This document shows, piece after piece, positions 8,634-16,801 of a DNA stretch of 64,000 nucleotides. The translations under genes were made by a program, and so were the position numbers. The notes under the pieces are model-generated. The model had not been told where the DNA came from. It saw only the letters and a program-made list of their open reading frames with translations, and did no database searches. Position 1 is the first letter of the stretch, and each line of letters starts with the position of its first letter. Location of the stretch: NCBI RefSeq assembly GCF_000332075.2, contig NZ_ALVU02000001.1, forward strand, positions 2,182,324-2,246,323. The letters run 5' to 3'. This stretch comes from Synechocystis sp. PCC 7509 (GTDB lineage: Bacteria; Cyanobacteriota; Cyanobacteriia; Cyanobacteriales; Chroococcidiopsidaceae).

Positions 8634-8953
8634 AGCCCCGTTGCTTCAGCACGGCTTTATATTTTCTTTGATTTTTATATTCTTCAATGTGCTATAATAT
8701 ACATACCGCCTAACCGACGGGCAACTTGACTCAACCGAACACGTCCTAGTAGCGTGGTGTCCGGGCAAACGTTGTATACGGTGTAGTACCGATGGGCAGT
8801 CGGGAATCGAAAGTGTCTGGGCAATCAGATCGCCGGGGATGTGTAGTTTTTGCATATCTAGGTAGTGGGTGAAACACCAGTAATGGAAATAACCAGAAAA
8901 ATCTAAATCGTGAGGTTTGGAAGCTCCGCACCTTCAGGTCGGAGAGATGTCAC
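8630..8953 (+). mobile_element. Transposase-less IS200/IS605-type element (PATE-like)
   Basis: About 324 bases interrupt a methyltransferase gene. The left end folds: TAAAGCC at 8631-8637 pairs with GGCTTTA at 8653-8659. The right end has a hairpin in which CTCCG and ACCT (8924-8933, one bulged C) pair with AGGT and CGGAG (8936-8944), followed by GATGTCAC, the usual right-end style of cyanobacterial IS605 elements. There are no terminal inverted repeats and no target duplication, as expected for this group. No tnpA or tnpB frame is present. A TATAAT box lies at 8693-8698. The last 79 bases recur identically at 55834-55912. Exact borders are uncertain by a few bases. Confidence 0.7.
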
Positions 8954-9354
8954 TAAATGATATTATGCGGGTACTTAAGACCAAAGGCTATTATCTCAAT
9001 TGTCAATGGATTACACCGCCAGCACGATTAGAATTTGAAGGTTATTTTCGAGGGATATTGTCTAAATATGCAACTTCTTTGCAGCCAAGTTTTGAACAAA
9101 TTGATGTAGCTGATTATTTACAAAAAAGATGCGAGTCAAATTACTATGTTGCTAAAGAATGGACAGTTAGCAACACAGTTAGAGAATTACTCAGTTTTTT
9201 TAGAGAGCGCGCTTATGGCTTATGTTGGCGGGTATCAGAGGAAATACACAACGAAGTAATGAACGAGTTTGAAGCATTCTGTCAAGCACATTATGGTCTA
9301 GATAAAATAATATCTTCTAACGCCAAGTTTGAGGTTGAAGCGTATAGATTTTAG
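8954..9354 (+). pseudogene. 3' part of the split methyltransferase
   Basis: The frame reads LNDIMRVLKTKGYYLNCQW and onward for about 130 residues, the second half of a class I methyltransferase (post-motif II helices and C-terminal cap). An open frame from 8917 would add 12 residues that are encoded by the inserted element, so that start is not native. Excision between the left border near 8630 and the right border after TCAC (8953) would give TGG GTA AAT GAT, which keeps both halves in one frame. Confidence 0.82.
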
Positions 9355-9375
9355 TATCAAAAAAATGAGATAATT

Positions 9376-9852
9376 ATGGCATCTGAGCTAAAAATACGTC
9401 CGGCGGCGATCGCAGAAGCAGAAATAATTTATTCATTTATCGAGAAAAAAGCGGAATTTGACCGCAATATCGGCGCTTTTTCGGGAAAAATTGAAACTTC
9501 AGCCGAGAAAATTCGCCAAACTGTCTTTAACTCAACACCTTTCGCACAAGTTTTGTTTGCGGAAATAGAACAACCGATTGGCTTTGCTTTGTACTATTTT
9601 AGATATTCCTCCTTCAGAGGGTTGCCGAGTATTTGGCTTGACGATTTGTATATAGATGAAGGTTTTAGAAGTAAAGGAGCAGGTGCAGCTTTGATGAGTT
9701 ATCTAGCTCAAGAAGCCCAAAATAATTGTTGCACTCACCTTGCTTGGACGGCGGATATTCGCAATATTCGCACGGTTAGTTTTTATCATTGTTTGGGGGC
9801 AAAAATTGCCCTGCAAAACGGTAATGTTTGTTTTTTTCAATGGATACCGTAA
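9376..9852 (+). CDS. GNAT family N-acetyltransferase
   Basis: This encodes 158 residues with the GNAT order: N-terminal IRPAAIAEAEIIYSFIEKKAEF, central beta strands (IGFALYYFRYSSFRGLPSIWLDDLYI), and the acetyl-CoA loop FRSKGAGAALMSYLA, an R-x-x-G-x-G/A variant. The spacing resembles diamine or small-amine acetyltransferases, but the substrate is not defined. It follows the broken methyltransferase by 22 bases on the same strand and may use the same promoter. Confidence 0.88.
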   Translation: MASELKIRPAAIAEAEIIYSFIEKKAEFDRNIGAFSGKIETSAEKIRQTVFNSTPFAQVLFAEIEQPIGFALYYFRYSSFRGLPSIWLDDLYIDEGFRSKGAGAALMSYLAQEAQNNCCTHLAWTADIRNIRTVSFYHCLGAKIALQNGNVCFFQWIP

Positions 9853-9948
9853 TCGGGCGCTAATACAGCATAATTTACCTGCTTGAGGACAGATACAGTT
9901 TTGCAACTGGGCGCGCTAAATTAGAGACTGTAGAAAGTTCTCTAGGGC

Positions 9949-10206
9949 ATGAATTTACCTCAACTCGACTCGGAAACTATCGATCGCATTTTAGAAATGG
10001 CGTGGGAAGATCGCACCCCTTTTGAAGCGATTTCTTTACAATTTGGTTTACAAGAACCTCAAGTTATTGAGCTAATGCGGCAAAAAATGCAAGCATCTAG
10101 TTTCAAAATGTGGCGCAAGCGTGTAAGCGGACGCAAAACCAAACACCTTAAACAGCGAGACTTTATAAGCGGACGCTTTCGTTCGGACAATCAAAAAGGT
10201 TCATAG
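9949..10206 (+). CDS. TIGR03643/DUF2805 family protein
   Basis: This encodes 85 residues. The pattern IDRILEMAWEDRTPFEAISLQFGLQEPQVIELMRQKM, then SSFKMWRKRVSGRKTKH, matches the small DUF2805 (TIGR03643) family. The first half looks like a helix-turn-helix, and the second half is basic, so nucleic-acid binding is plausible but unproven. It is cytoplasmic, has no partner gene, and points toward the oppositely transcribed gene at 10229. Confidence 0.85.
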   Translation: MNLPQLDSETIDRILEMAWEDRTPFEAISLQFGLQEPQVIELMRQKMQASSFKMWRKRVSGRKTKHLKQRDFISGRFRSDNQKGS

Positions 10207-10228
10207 TTGAAATTTATTTTACTCATCT

Positions 10229-10426
10229 TCAACAGCAAGAGTTTTTTGAATTTGACGATCTAAAGTTTCTTCGAGTGCGATCGCTATTCAAATCTATGCT
10301 AATCATACGTCCTGTAGCTTTTGAGAAGTCAATATAAGCCTGAAACGCGCGATCGTCTTCTCTATGAGTCAAGACGTACTGACGTAACTCATCTAAGCTC
10401 ATACCATCGTAGTTAGTCTCGTTCAT
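10229..10426 (-). CDS. DUF6887-like small protein, probably frameshifted near its C-terminus
   Basis: This encodes 65 residues starting NETNYDGMSLDELRQYVLTHREDDRAFQAYIDFSKATGRMISIDL, which resembles a small cyanobacterial family (DUF6887-like) of unknown function. After a HIP1 octamer the current frame becomes basic and ends NSKNSCC. The neighbouring frame instead reads ALEETLDRQIQKTLAVEDE and stops at 10219-10221, which looks like a native acidic helix. A single-base indel at or near the HIP1 site is therefore likely. The gene lies just upstream of gcvT's 3' end on the same strand. Confidence 0.6.
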   Translation of the reverse strand: MNETNYDGMSLDELRQYVLTHREDDRAFQAYIDFSKATGRMISIDLNSDRTRRNFRSSNSKNSCC

Positions 10427-10440
10427 GGTTTAGATCCCAA

Positions 10441-11559
10441 TTAGTAAGCTTTTTTATAAAAAGGTTTTTTGACTACCAATGCTGGGTAAGTTTTGCCTCT
10501 AATTTCTACTTCTAAAGGTTGCCCAATCTTAGCTAGTTCTGTTGGTACGTAAGCAAGAGCAACAGGATAACCCAAGGTTGGCGATATTGTCCCGCTAGTA
10601 ACTTCTCCTACTATGCGACCGTTTGCCAAGACCTGGTAGCCGTGACGGGCAATATTACGCCCCTGCATTTGCAAACCTACAAGTTTCCTTGGTATACCCT
10701 CTAATTTTTGCTGTTCTAATACTCCACGCCCAATAAAATCGCCCTTCGTATCTAAATGCACTAACCAACCTAAACCAGCCTCTAAAGGTGTAGTAGTATC
10801 GTCAATATCCTGCCCGTAGAGTGCCATTGAAGCCTCTAAACGCAACGTATCTCTTGCCCCCAAGCCGCAGGGAATTACGCCTGCTTGAAACAGATTTTGC
10901 CATAGCTGTACCCCTACACTTGGTTCTACCATAACTTCAAAGCCATCTTCCCCGGTGTAACCCGTCCGCGCAATAAAGCCCGATCGCTCTAATACAGTGG
11001 CGTTTAGATGTCCAAAAGCCGGAATTGGCGTTAAATCTTCTTTTACAAACTGCTGTAGGTAGGTAGCCGCTTGAGGCCCTTGGATGGCAATTAATACTTG
11101 GGGTGGTAGTTCCTGAAGCTGGGCTAGATTTGGGTCTAACTGAGACAATAACCAAGCTTTATCTTTGGCATTAGTTGCCGCATTAACTATTATTACTCCG
11201 TGCTGCTGCCCTGTGGCATCCTCACCCTGGTAGTAAAAAATAATATCGTCAATAATCCCCCCTTGAGGATTTAATAGTACCGTGTACTGCGACTTCCCGC
11301 TTTGCAATCGACTTAAATCGGAGGGAACTAAACGCTGAAATTGATCGATTAATCCCATCCCTTGACAGGTAAATTTGCCCATATGGGAAATATCAAACAT
11401 TCCCGCCGCAGTTCTAACCGCTTGGTGTTCCTGCCCAATTCCCACAAATTGTACAGGCATTTCCCAGCCGCCAAAGCTAGTTAGTCTAGCTTTGAGTTCT
11501 ACAGCTAATTGGAATAATGGTGTTTGAGCTAAAGGTAGGATAAATTCTTCGTTTGCCAC
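10441..11559 (-). CDS. gcvT: Aminomethyltransferase (glycine cleavage T-protein)
   Basis: The 372-residue length is normal for GcvT. The start TPLFQLAVELKARLTSFGGWEMPVQF, FDISHMGKF, the folate-site region YTGEDGFEVMV and the C-terminal GEVTSGTISPTLG are all present. The enzyme transfers the methylene group from the aminomethyl-lipoyl H-protein to tetrahydrofolate and releases ammonia during glycine breakdown, which serves photorespiration in cyanobacteria. The start codon is GTG at 11557-11559. The gcvH and gcvP partners are not in the window. It is divergent from the amidotransferase gene. Confidence 0.95.
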   Translation of the reverse strand: MANEEFILPLAQTPLFQLAVELKARLTSFGGWEMPVQFVGIGQEHQAVRTAAGMFDISHMGKFTCQGMGLIDQFQRLVPSDLSRLQSGKSQYTVLLNPQGGIIDDIIFYYQGEDATGQQHGVIIVNAATNAKDKAWLLSQLDPNLAQLQELPPQVLIAIQGPQAATYLQQFVKEDLTPIPAFGHLNATVLERSGFIARTGYTGEDGFEVMVEPSVGVQLWQNLFQAGVIPCGLGARDTLRLEASMALYGQDIDDTTTPLEAGLGWLVHLDTKGDFIGRGVLEQQKLEGIPRKLVGLQMQGRNIARHGYQVLANGRIVGEVTSGTISPTLGYPVALAYVPTELAKIGQPLEVEIRGKTYPALVVKKPFYKKAY

Positions 11560-11666
11560 AGATATTTTTTTGGGTAGGTGAATATTATCTACTTATATCT
11601 GGTGCGATCGCATCAGTCAAAACTAGAGATAGACCAAGCGAGTATTCCTGTGTAAAATTCTTGGAT

Positions 11667-12497
11667 ATGAATAACGATAAATTTGCATTAACTATTGGCT
11701 GGCTTTATCCTACGTTGATGAGTACCTACGGCGATCGCGGTAATGTTATTTGTCTGCAAAGGCGCTGTCAATGGCGGGGATACGACGTAAATATATTACC
11801 TTTAGAACGCGATGCTACGGCGGAGGATATTCACAAAGTAGATATATTAGTAGGTGGTGGCGCTCAAGATCGGCAACAAGAAATTGTCATGCGCGATTTG
11901 CAAGGTAGCAAAGCTGAAGCAATTAAAAGCATAATTAATGCTGGTATTCCTGGAGTTTTTACTTGCGGCGCACCTCAGTTATTAGGGCATTACTACGAAC
12001 CAGCGTTAGGTAAAAGGATTCAAGGATTAGGTTTATTTGATTTTGTTTCTGTCCATCCAGGGGAAAATGCCCGCCGTTGTATTGGCAACTTGGTTGTAGA
12101 AGTTACTGCTAGTCGTTTAGCTCAAGAATTAACAGCGATGAGCGGTACGCCTTATTTGATTGGGTTTGAAAATCATGGAGGACGGACAAAATTAGGTAAT
12201 GTCGAAGCTTTGGGGCGTGTAGTTTCAGGATTAGGCAATAATGGCGAAGATGGGACAGAAGGGGCTTTTTATCGTAATGCGATCGCTACCTATTCTCACG
12301 GGCCGCTTTTACCTAAAAATCCCGCCCTTGCCGATTGGCTAATTCAAACCGCCTTAAAACTAAAATACCAACAAGAAATTGCGACTTCTCCTGGCGCTAA
12401 TTCCTGGGCAATCCCACCCATTGACGATACTTTAGCAACTAGAGCAAGAGTTGCTATGTTTAAAAAGCTGCGTTTAAGCATTCCAGTCACTGCTTGA
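11667..12497 (+). CDS. GatD-like type 1 glutamine amidotransferase (lipid II amidation subunit)
   Basis: From the ATG at 11667 the product is 276 residues; the open frame begins upstream at 11553, inside the gcvT promoter, and is not a credible start. The pattern LTIGWLYPTLMSTYGDRGNV, VDILVGGGAQDRQQ, the nucleophile loop GVFTCGAPQLLGHYY (Cys near 100) and GFENHGGRT matches GatD. GatD supplies ammonia to MurT, which amidates lipid II glutamate in peptidoglycan synthesis. The partner murT is usually adjacent but is not in this window, so assignment as GatD rather than a cobyric-acid-synthase-like relative is by motif only. Confidence 0.8.
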   Translation: MNNDKFALTIGWLYPTLMSTYGDRGNVICLQRRCQWRGYDVNILPLERDATAEDIHKVDILVGGGAQDRQQEIVMRDLQGSKAEAIKSIINAGIPGVFTCGAPQLLGHYYEPALGKRIQGLGLFDFVSVHPGENARRCIGNLVVEVTASRLAQELTAMSGTPYLIGFENHGGRTKLGNVEALGRVVSGLGNNGEDGTEGAFYRNAIATYSHGPLLPKNPALADWLIQTALKLKYQQEIATSPGANSWAIPPIDDTLATRARVAMFKKLRLSIPVTA

Positions 12498-12499
12498 AT

Positions 12500-14593
12500 T
12501 TAACGCACCGTTTTGGTTGTCCATCGGTAAGATTGTTGGCGGCGAGAGCTTGTTTTTGCTCTGGTATTAACGCGCTTGAAAACTCTTGTCGTTCGCACTT
12601 TCACTTGGGAGTTAGTAGCGACTTTTCTACTAATCCGCAAAGTTTTTTTACTAATAGAGAGGCGTAGAGGTGAGCGTTTACTACTAATGCTGATTGGTAG
12701 TCGTTTACTTGGTACTATCCGTCTCGTCTGCGAGGTTGGGCGCATCTTCGCCGTTCTGGCAACTACTCGTTTATTTGAAACTTGTCTTAGGTATACTTTA
12801 GGCTTTTTATAGTTTGAAGGCGATCGCACTACTGTTTTTTTAGCGGGAGAATAACTTCTAATTCTAGGCGATCGCACTACTATTTTTTTAGCGGGGGAAT
12901 AACTCCTAATTCTAGTTGTGGGCTTATAGTTTGAAGGCGATCGCACTACTGTTTTTTTATTTATTACCGTAGTAGGTTTTGCCTGAGTCGGGGTAGGATT
13001 TACTGTAGCGGCTGAGTAATAAGTATTTTTTGCTGTCTTGGCGGCTTGCCACTGTTTAATTGATGCTTGCGCTTTTTGATATACAGAACTATTAGCAGGA
13101 ATATTTTGAGCTAAAACAATCGCTTCCTTGAGTTTTCCAGCTTGATATCTATCTGTAGCTAGATCCAAAATACTGTTAGACCACTGACTTACTAGCGGTT
13201 TTGCTTGGTTGTAAGCATTCGTATCTTTAGGTAACGAACTAACCAAGGCGATCGCTTCCTTAAAATTATTATTTGCCGCTAACCTTTTTGCCTCTATCAG
13301 TTTGCATTCATGTAAAACATTTTGAGCGTTGATATATAAGCTGGAATTTTTGGGAATAGCGTTAGCGCCAACAATACATTCTGAATATTTGCCTGTAACT
13401 TTAAGATTTTCTAACTGTTCCAAAGTTTGCTCAATCTGTGTACGCGGTTGCCAATAAGTAGCATAGCCTGCGCCTACAACGGCTACTAAAGCCGCTCCAA
13501 GGGCTGCGCCTAGGGTACGGTAATAGGGGCGACGACTGGCGGTGGTTGGTCGTGACTTGGGCGGCGAAACAATTGTTGTCCTTGGTACTTGTAATTTATT
13601 AGTAGCTTGGGCAGGAGAATTAAAGCTTGGCTTGGCACTGACGGGAAATGTAGGGGTAGTAATTTGTGTAGAGTTAAGATTTTGCTCAGGAAGTAATTGA
13701 GTAGGTGCTAGGTTTAAATTGATTTCCGTAGGTAAATAAAGCGGGGCTAGTTGCTCTATTTCTGTTAAGGCATCGGTGGCGCTTTCGTAACGGTCTTTGA
13801 AGTGGTAGCGCACCATTTTTGTAATAATTACCGCTAAAGCATCGCTAACTTGCGCTTGTTGCCGCCACAATAGTTCTCCAGTTTCAAAATCTTCTTCTAT
13901 TTGCATAGGATACAAGCCTGTTAGCGCTTGAACGGCGATCGCTCCTAAAGCATAAATATCGCTGTTGGGGCGGGGTCTACCTCGCGCTTGTTCCATAGGC
14001 ATATAACCGGGCGTACCAATACCTACGGTGGCGGGCATTTCTATATTGGAAGTTTGGCTAAGTAATTGCGCCCAGTTTTGTTTGACTGCACCAAAATCAA
14101 CTAATACTAATTTGTTGTCTTGGTGGCGTTGAATTATATTATTTGGTTTAATATCACGATGAATAAATCCTTGATCGTGAATAAATACTAATATTTCTAA
14201 AATCTCTCTAATAAATTCCCATACCTGGTTTTCTGTCCAGCGTTGATTTGGTTGTAATTTATCTACTAATAGTTGCCCTTGGATAAATTCTTGGACTAGG
14301 TAAAACTCTTGATTTTCTTCAAAGTAGGCGAGTAACCTAGGAATGCGATCGTGATGTCCTAGTTTTTCTAAAGTTTCTGCTTCGCAATTAAATAATCGTC
14401 TCGCACTTTCCAAAAAGCTTTTGTTGGTATTGGCAGGTTGAAGATGTTTGACTACGCATTGGGGATTCCCTGGTCTATGAGTATCTTGGGCGACATAGGT
14501 TTTACTAAAACCGCCACTTCCCAAAGTTTTAACGACGCAGTAACGTCCACCTAGCAATGTATTAATTATCCCCTGATTTTCCAGCATCTTCAA
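12500..14593 (-). CDS. Membrane-anchored Ser/Thr protein kinase with long basic tail
   Basis: This encodes 697 residues. The kinase domain (about 17-280) is complete: GSGGFSKTYVA loop, CVVKHL lysine, HRDIKPNNII catalytic loop, DFGAVKQ, and GTPGYMPMEQ. A Pro/Thr-rich linker leads to one transmembrane helix near 362-382, then a helical repeat region (about 385-530). The last 160 or so residues are Arg/Lys/Ser-rich with repeated SYSPAKK.VVRSP units. By topology the tail lies across the membrane from the kinase, where it could bind cell-wall polymers (inference). Tandem DNA repeats with HIP1 sites underlie the tail at 12818-12957. No partner phosphatase is nearby. Confidence 0.9.
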   Translation of the reverse strand: MKMLENQGIINTLLGGRYCVVKTLGSGGFSKTYVAQDTHRPGNPQCVVKHLQPANTNKSFLESARRLFNCEAETLEKLGHHDRIPRLLAYFEENQEFYLVQEFIQGQLLVDKLQPNQRWTENQVWEFIREILEILVFIHDQGFIHRDIKPNNIIQRHQDNKLVLVDFGAVKQNWAQLLSQTSNIEMPATVGIGTPGYMPMEQARGRPRPNSDIYALGAIAVQALTGLYPMQIEEDFETGELLWRQQAQVSDALAVIITKMVRYHFKDRYESATDALTEIEQLAPLYLPTEINLNLAPTQLLPEQNLNSTQITTPTFPVSAKPSFNSPAQATNKLQVPRTTIVSPPKSRPTTASRRPYYRTLGAALGAALVAVVGAGYATYWQPRTQIEQTLEQLENLKVTGKYSECIVGANAIPKNSSLYINAQNVLHECKLIEAKRLAANNNFKEAIALVSSLPKDTNAYNQAKPLVSQWSNSILDLATDRYQAGKLKEAIVLAQNIPANSSVYQKAQASIKQWQAAKTAKNTYYSAATVNPTPTQAKPTTVINKKTVVRSPSNYKPTTRIRSYSPAKKIVVRSPRIRSYSPAKKTVVRSPSNYKKPKVYLRQVSNKRVVARTAKMRPTSQTRRIVPSKRLPISISSKRSPLRLSISKKTLRISRKVATNSQVKVRTTRVFKRVNTRAKTSSRRQQSYRWTTKTVR
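12818..12957 (-). repeat. Tandem HIP1-containing repeats in the kinase tail
   Basis: A unit of about 48 bases, starting GGCGATCGCACTACT, running through a T7 tract and AGCGGG and ending near CTAATTCTAG, occurs twice in a row. A third partial copy is separated by a short spacer. All are in frame and encode the SYSPAKK.VVRSP motif of the kinase tail. Copies differ at only a few bases, which points to recent duplication or recombination between units. Confidence 0.8.
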
Positions 14594-14804
14594 TTTTTTT
14601 AACTATAAAAGTAAATTAAGTTTTCTGAGTTTTATTGACAAGATAGACTTTTGTTTAAAATTTTAATTGAGGTTTATTAGTAATAATAAGGTATGAATTT
14701 GCTAGGGTAGGGCTAGGATTTTAGGCAAAAAGAGGGTGACTTCTTTTTAGCTCATCATAACAAATCTTTTTCTAGCTAATGTAAAACTATCCTTCACAAT
14801 AGCA

Positions 14805-15830
14805 ATGGCACATATTGGAATTGTTGGCACGTTCTTACTGCAAGTTCTAATCTCTCCGATGATCTTTTGTCTTGTACCTAGAGAGGTAATCAGGCAAGTT
14901 TTTAACCAGCCACCGTTGCAGCAGGTTTTACTAGCGACGAAGTGGCAAGAAAAAAAGTTAAAGGTTGATACTATCAGTAGCGGTCATACAAGAGTAGTGT
15001 ATGCAGTGGCGTTTAGCCCCAATAGTCAAATTTTAGTAAGTGGAAGTGGTGACAAAACTATCAAAGTTTGGAGTTTGAATCAAAAAAAACTCGCCTATAC
15101 TTTGACGGGACACTCGCAATGGATAAGTTCTGTAGCTTTTAGCCCCGATGGTAAAACTTTAGCAAGTGGGAGTGGCGATCGCACGATCAAGCTCTGGAAT
15201 TTACAAAATGGGCAGTTAATCAAGACTATTTTGGGCCATTCTGACTGGGTAAGTTCTGTTGCTTTTAGCCGGGATGGGCAAACTTTAATTAGTGGTAGTG
15301 GCGATAAGACGATTAAGGTGTGGAATCCAAATAATGGCAAACTTATTCGCACCCTTGTAGAGCAAGGAGGGGTAACTTCAATAGCAATTAGTCCTAATAG
15401 TAAAAGTCTAGCAAGTGGTAGCTATAACAACACTGTTAAGCTTTGGGATCTAGCCAGTGGTAGATTATTGCAAACTCTTTCTGGACACTTGCGACCGATT
15501 TATGCCGTAGCTTTTAACCCAGATGGTAAGACTATTGCAAGTGGGAGCAATTCTGGAGAGATTAGACTTTGGCAACTCCAAAATGGCAAGCTACGAAAAA
15601 GGATGTTAGGGCATACCAAAGCCGTAAATGCGATCGCTTTTAGTGCCGATGGTCAAACTCTAGCAAGTGGTAGTGACGATCGCACAATCAAGCTCTGGAA
15701 TCCAAATAATGGCGAACTGCTCCGCACTCTCACAGATAACTTAGATGGAATTACTTCTGTAGTTTTTAGTTCTAGTGATGCGTTGGGGAGTGGTAGCCGA
15801 GATAAAACTATTAAAATTTGGAAACAATAG
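14805..15830 (+). CDS. WD40 repeat protein with N-terminal hydrophobic segment
   Basis: This encodes 341 residues. A hydrophobic stretch at about 5-25 is either a signal peptide or a membrane anchor. Seven WD repeats follow from residue 57. Each has GH...V..VAFSPDG..LASGS.D.TIK(L/V)W, and all seven WD Trp codons are intact TGG, so a closed seven-bladed propeller is expected. Such domains are protein-interaction platforms; no enzymatic domain is present. It is divergent from the Ser/Thr kinase, with about 210 bases between them, suggesting a linked signalling role (inference). The second, stop-containing WD40 frame at 16802 contrasts with it. Confidence 0.88.
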   Translation: MAHIGIVGTFLLQVLISPMIFCLVPREVIRQVFNQPPLQQVLLATKWQEKKLKVDTISSGHTRVVYAVAFSPNSQILVSGSGDKTIKVWSLNQKKLAYTLTGHSQWISSVAFSPDGKTLASGSGDRTIKLWNLQNGQLIKTILGHSDWVSSVAFSRDGQTLISGSGDKTIKVWNPNNGKLIRTLVEQGGVTSIAISPNSKSLASGSYNNTVKLWDLASGRLLQTLSGHLRPIYAVAFNPDGKTIASGSNSGEIRLWQLQNGKLRKRMLGHTKAVNAIAFSADGQTLASGSDDRTIKLWNPNNGELLRTLTDNLDGITSVVFSSSDALGSGSRDKTIKIWKQ

Positions 15831-15912
15831 GGTTATCCATCGTTTGATAGAGATTTTAGAAGCTAGAACTTGAAACAATAGGACTAACCCCGTGCAAGTT
15901 CTCTAATTGTCT

Positions 15913-16797
15913 ATGAATTTTAACTTTTTTGATATATTTTGGGTATTTCTTGCCCTATCTTCCTTACAACCTGTATGGCAGCGCCGTCAAGTTGAATATC
16001 GCCGGGTGCAAACTTTACGAGCTTTCGAGCAGCAACGCAATAGTCGCGTAATTTTGTTAATTCATCGGCAAGAATCCTTAAGTTTACTAGGAATTCCGAT
16101 ATCTCGTTATATCACTATTGAAGACTCCGAGCAGGTATTAAGAGCAATTCGGTTTACACCGCCGGATGTTCCTATCGATCTGATATTGCACACTCCTGGG
16201 GGGTTGGTACTTGCCACAGAACAAATTGCTAGAGCGCTAATTCGCCATCCGGCAAAAGTTTCGGTATTTGTGCCACATTACGCGATGAGCGGGGGGACAA
16301 TGTTGGCATTGGCATCGGATGAAATAGTTATGGATGCTAACGCAGTTTTAGGACCCGTCGATCCGCAGTTGGGTAATTTTCCCGCCGCTAGTATTCTTAA
16401 AGTTGTGGAAGATAAGCCGATTGGGGAAGTGGACGATCAAACACTGATTATGGCAGATATATCACGCAAAGCGATCGCCCAAGTCCAGCGTTTTGTAAGA
16501 ACTTTGCTTAAAGACAATATTCCCCAACAAAAAATCGCCCCGGAAAATGTCGAGTCAATTATTGAAGCATTGACCACCGGACGAGTTACCCACGATTACC
16601 CAATTACGGTAGAAGAAGCAACCGAATTAGGCTTGCCAGTTACTGTCGGGCTACCCCTCGCTATTTATAGCTTAATGGAATTGTACCCGCAGTCTCAAGG
16701 CGGAAAACCAAGCGTACAATATATTCCGATGCCCTATGGCGATCGCAGTCCCATGTTACCAGCACCCAAAGGTAGACCGCTTGAAGAACCACATTAG
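15913..16797 (+). CDS. Clp-like membrane serine protease (SDH/ClpPP family)
   Basis: From the ATG at 15913 the product is 294 residues; a TTG at 15907 would add two. An N-terminal membrane segment (FFDIFWVFLALSSLQPV) precedes a crotonase-like serine protease domain: IDLILHTPGGLVLATEQIARAL, then the nucleophile motif HYAMSGGTMLALASDEIVMD, then ANAVLGPVDPQLG. This matches the SDH-type/SppA-like family (PF01972) thought to degrade membrane proteins or signal peptides. The catalytic Ser in SGGT is present. It ends five bases before the putative start of the WD40 frame at 16802. Confidence 0.85.
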   Translation: MNFNFFDIFWVFLALSSLQPVWQRRQVEYRRVQTLRAFEQQRNSRVILLIHRQESLSLLGIPISRYITIEDSEQVLRAIRFTPPDVPIDLILHTPGGLVLATEQIARALIRHPAKVSVFVPHYAMSGGTMLALASDEIVMDANAVLGPVDPQLGNFPAASILKVVEDKPIGEVDDQTLIMADISRKAIAQVQRFVRTLLKDNIPQQKIAPENVESIIEALTTGRVTHDYPITVEEATELGLPVTVGLPLAIYSLMELYPQSQGGKPSVQYIPMPYGDRSPMLPAPKGRPLEEPH

Positions 16798-16801
16798 GGA
16801 A

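Noticed and set aside
8646-8931. Two minus-strand open frames (61-69 codons)
   Set aside because: They lie wholly inside the IS605-type element, have no domain pattern and run through its structured ends; they are chance frames.
12818-12957. Tandem repeat considered as a CRISPR array
   Set aside because: Only two and a half units with no unique spacers, and the repeats encode the kinase tail in frame.
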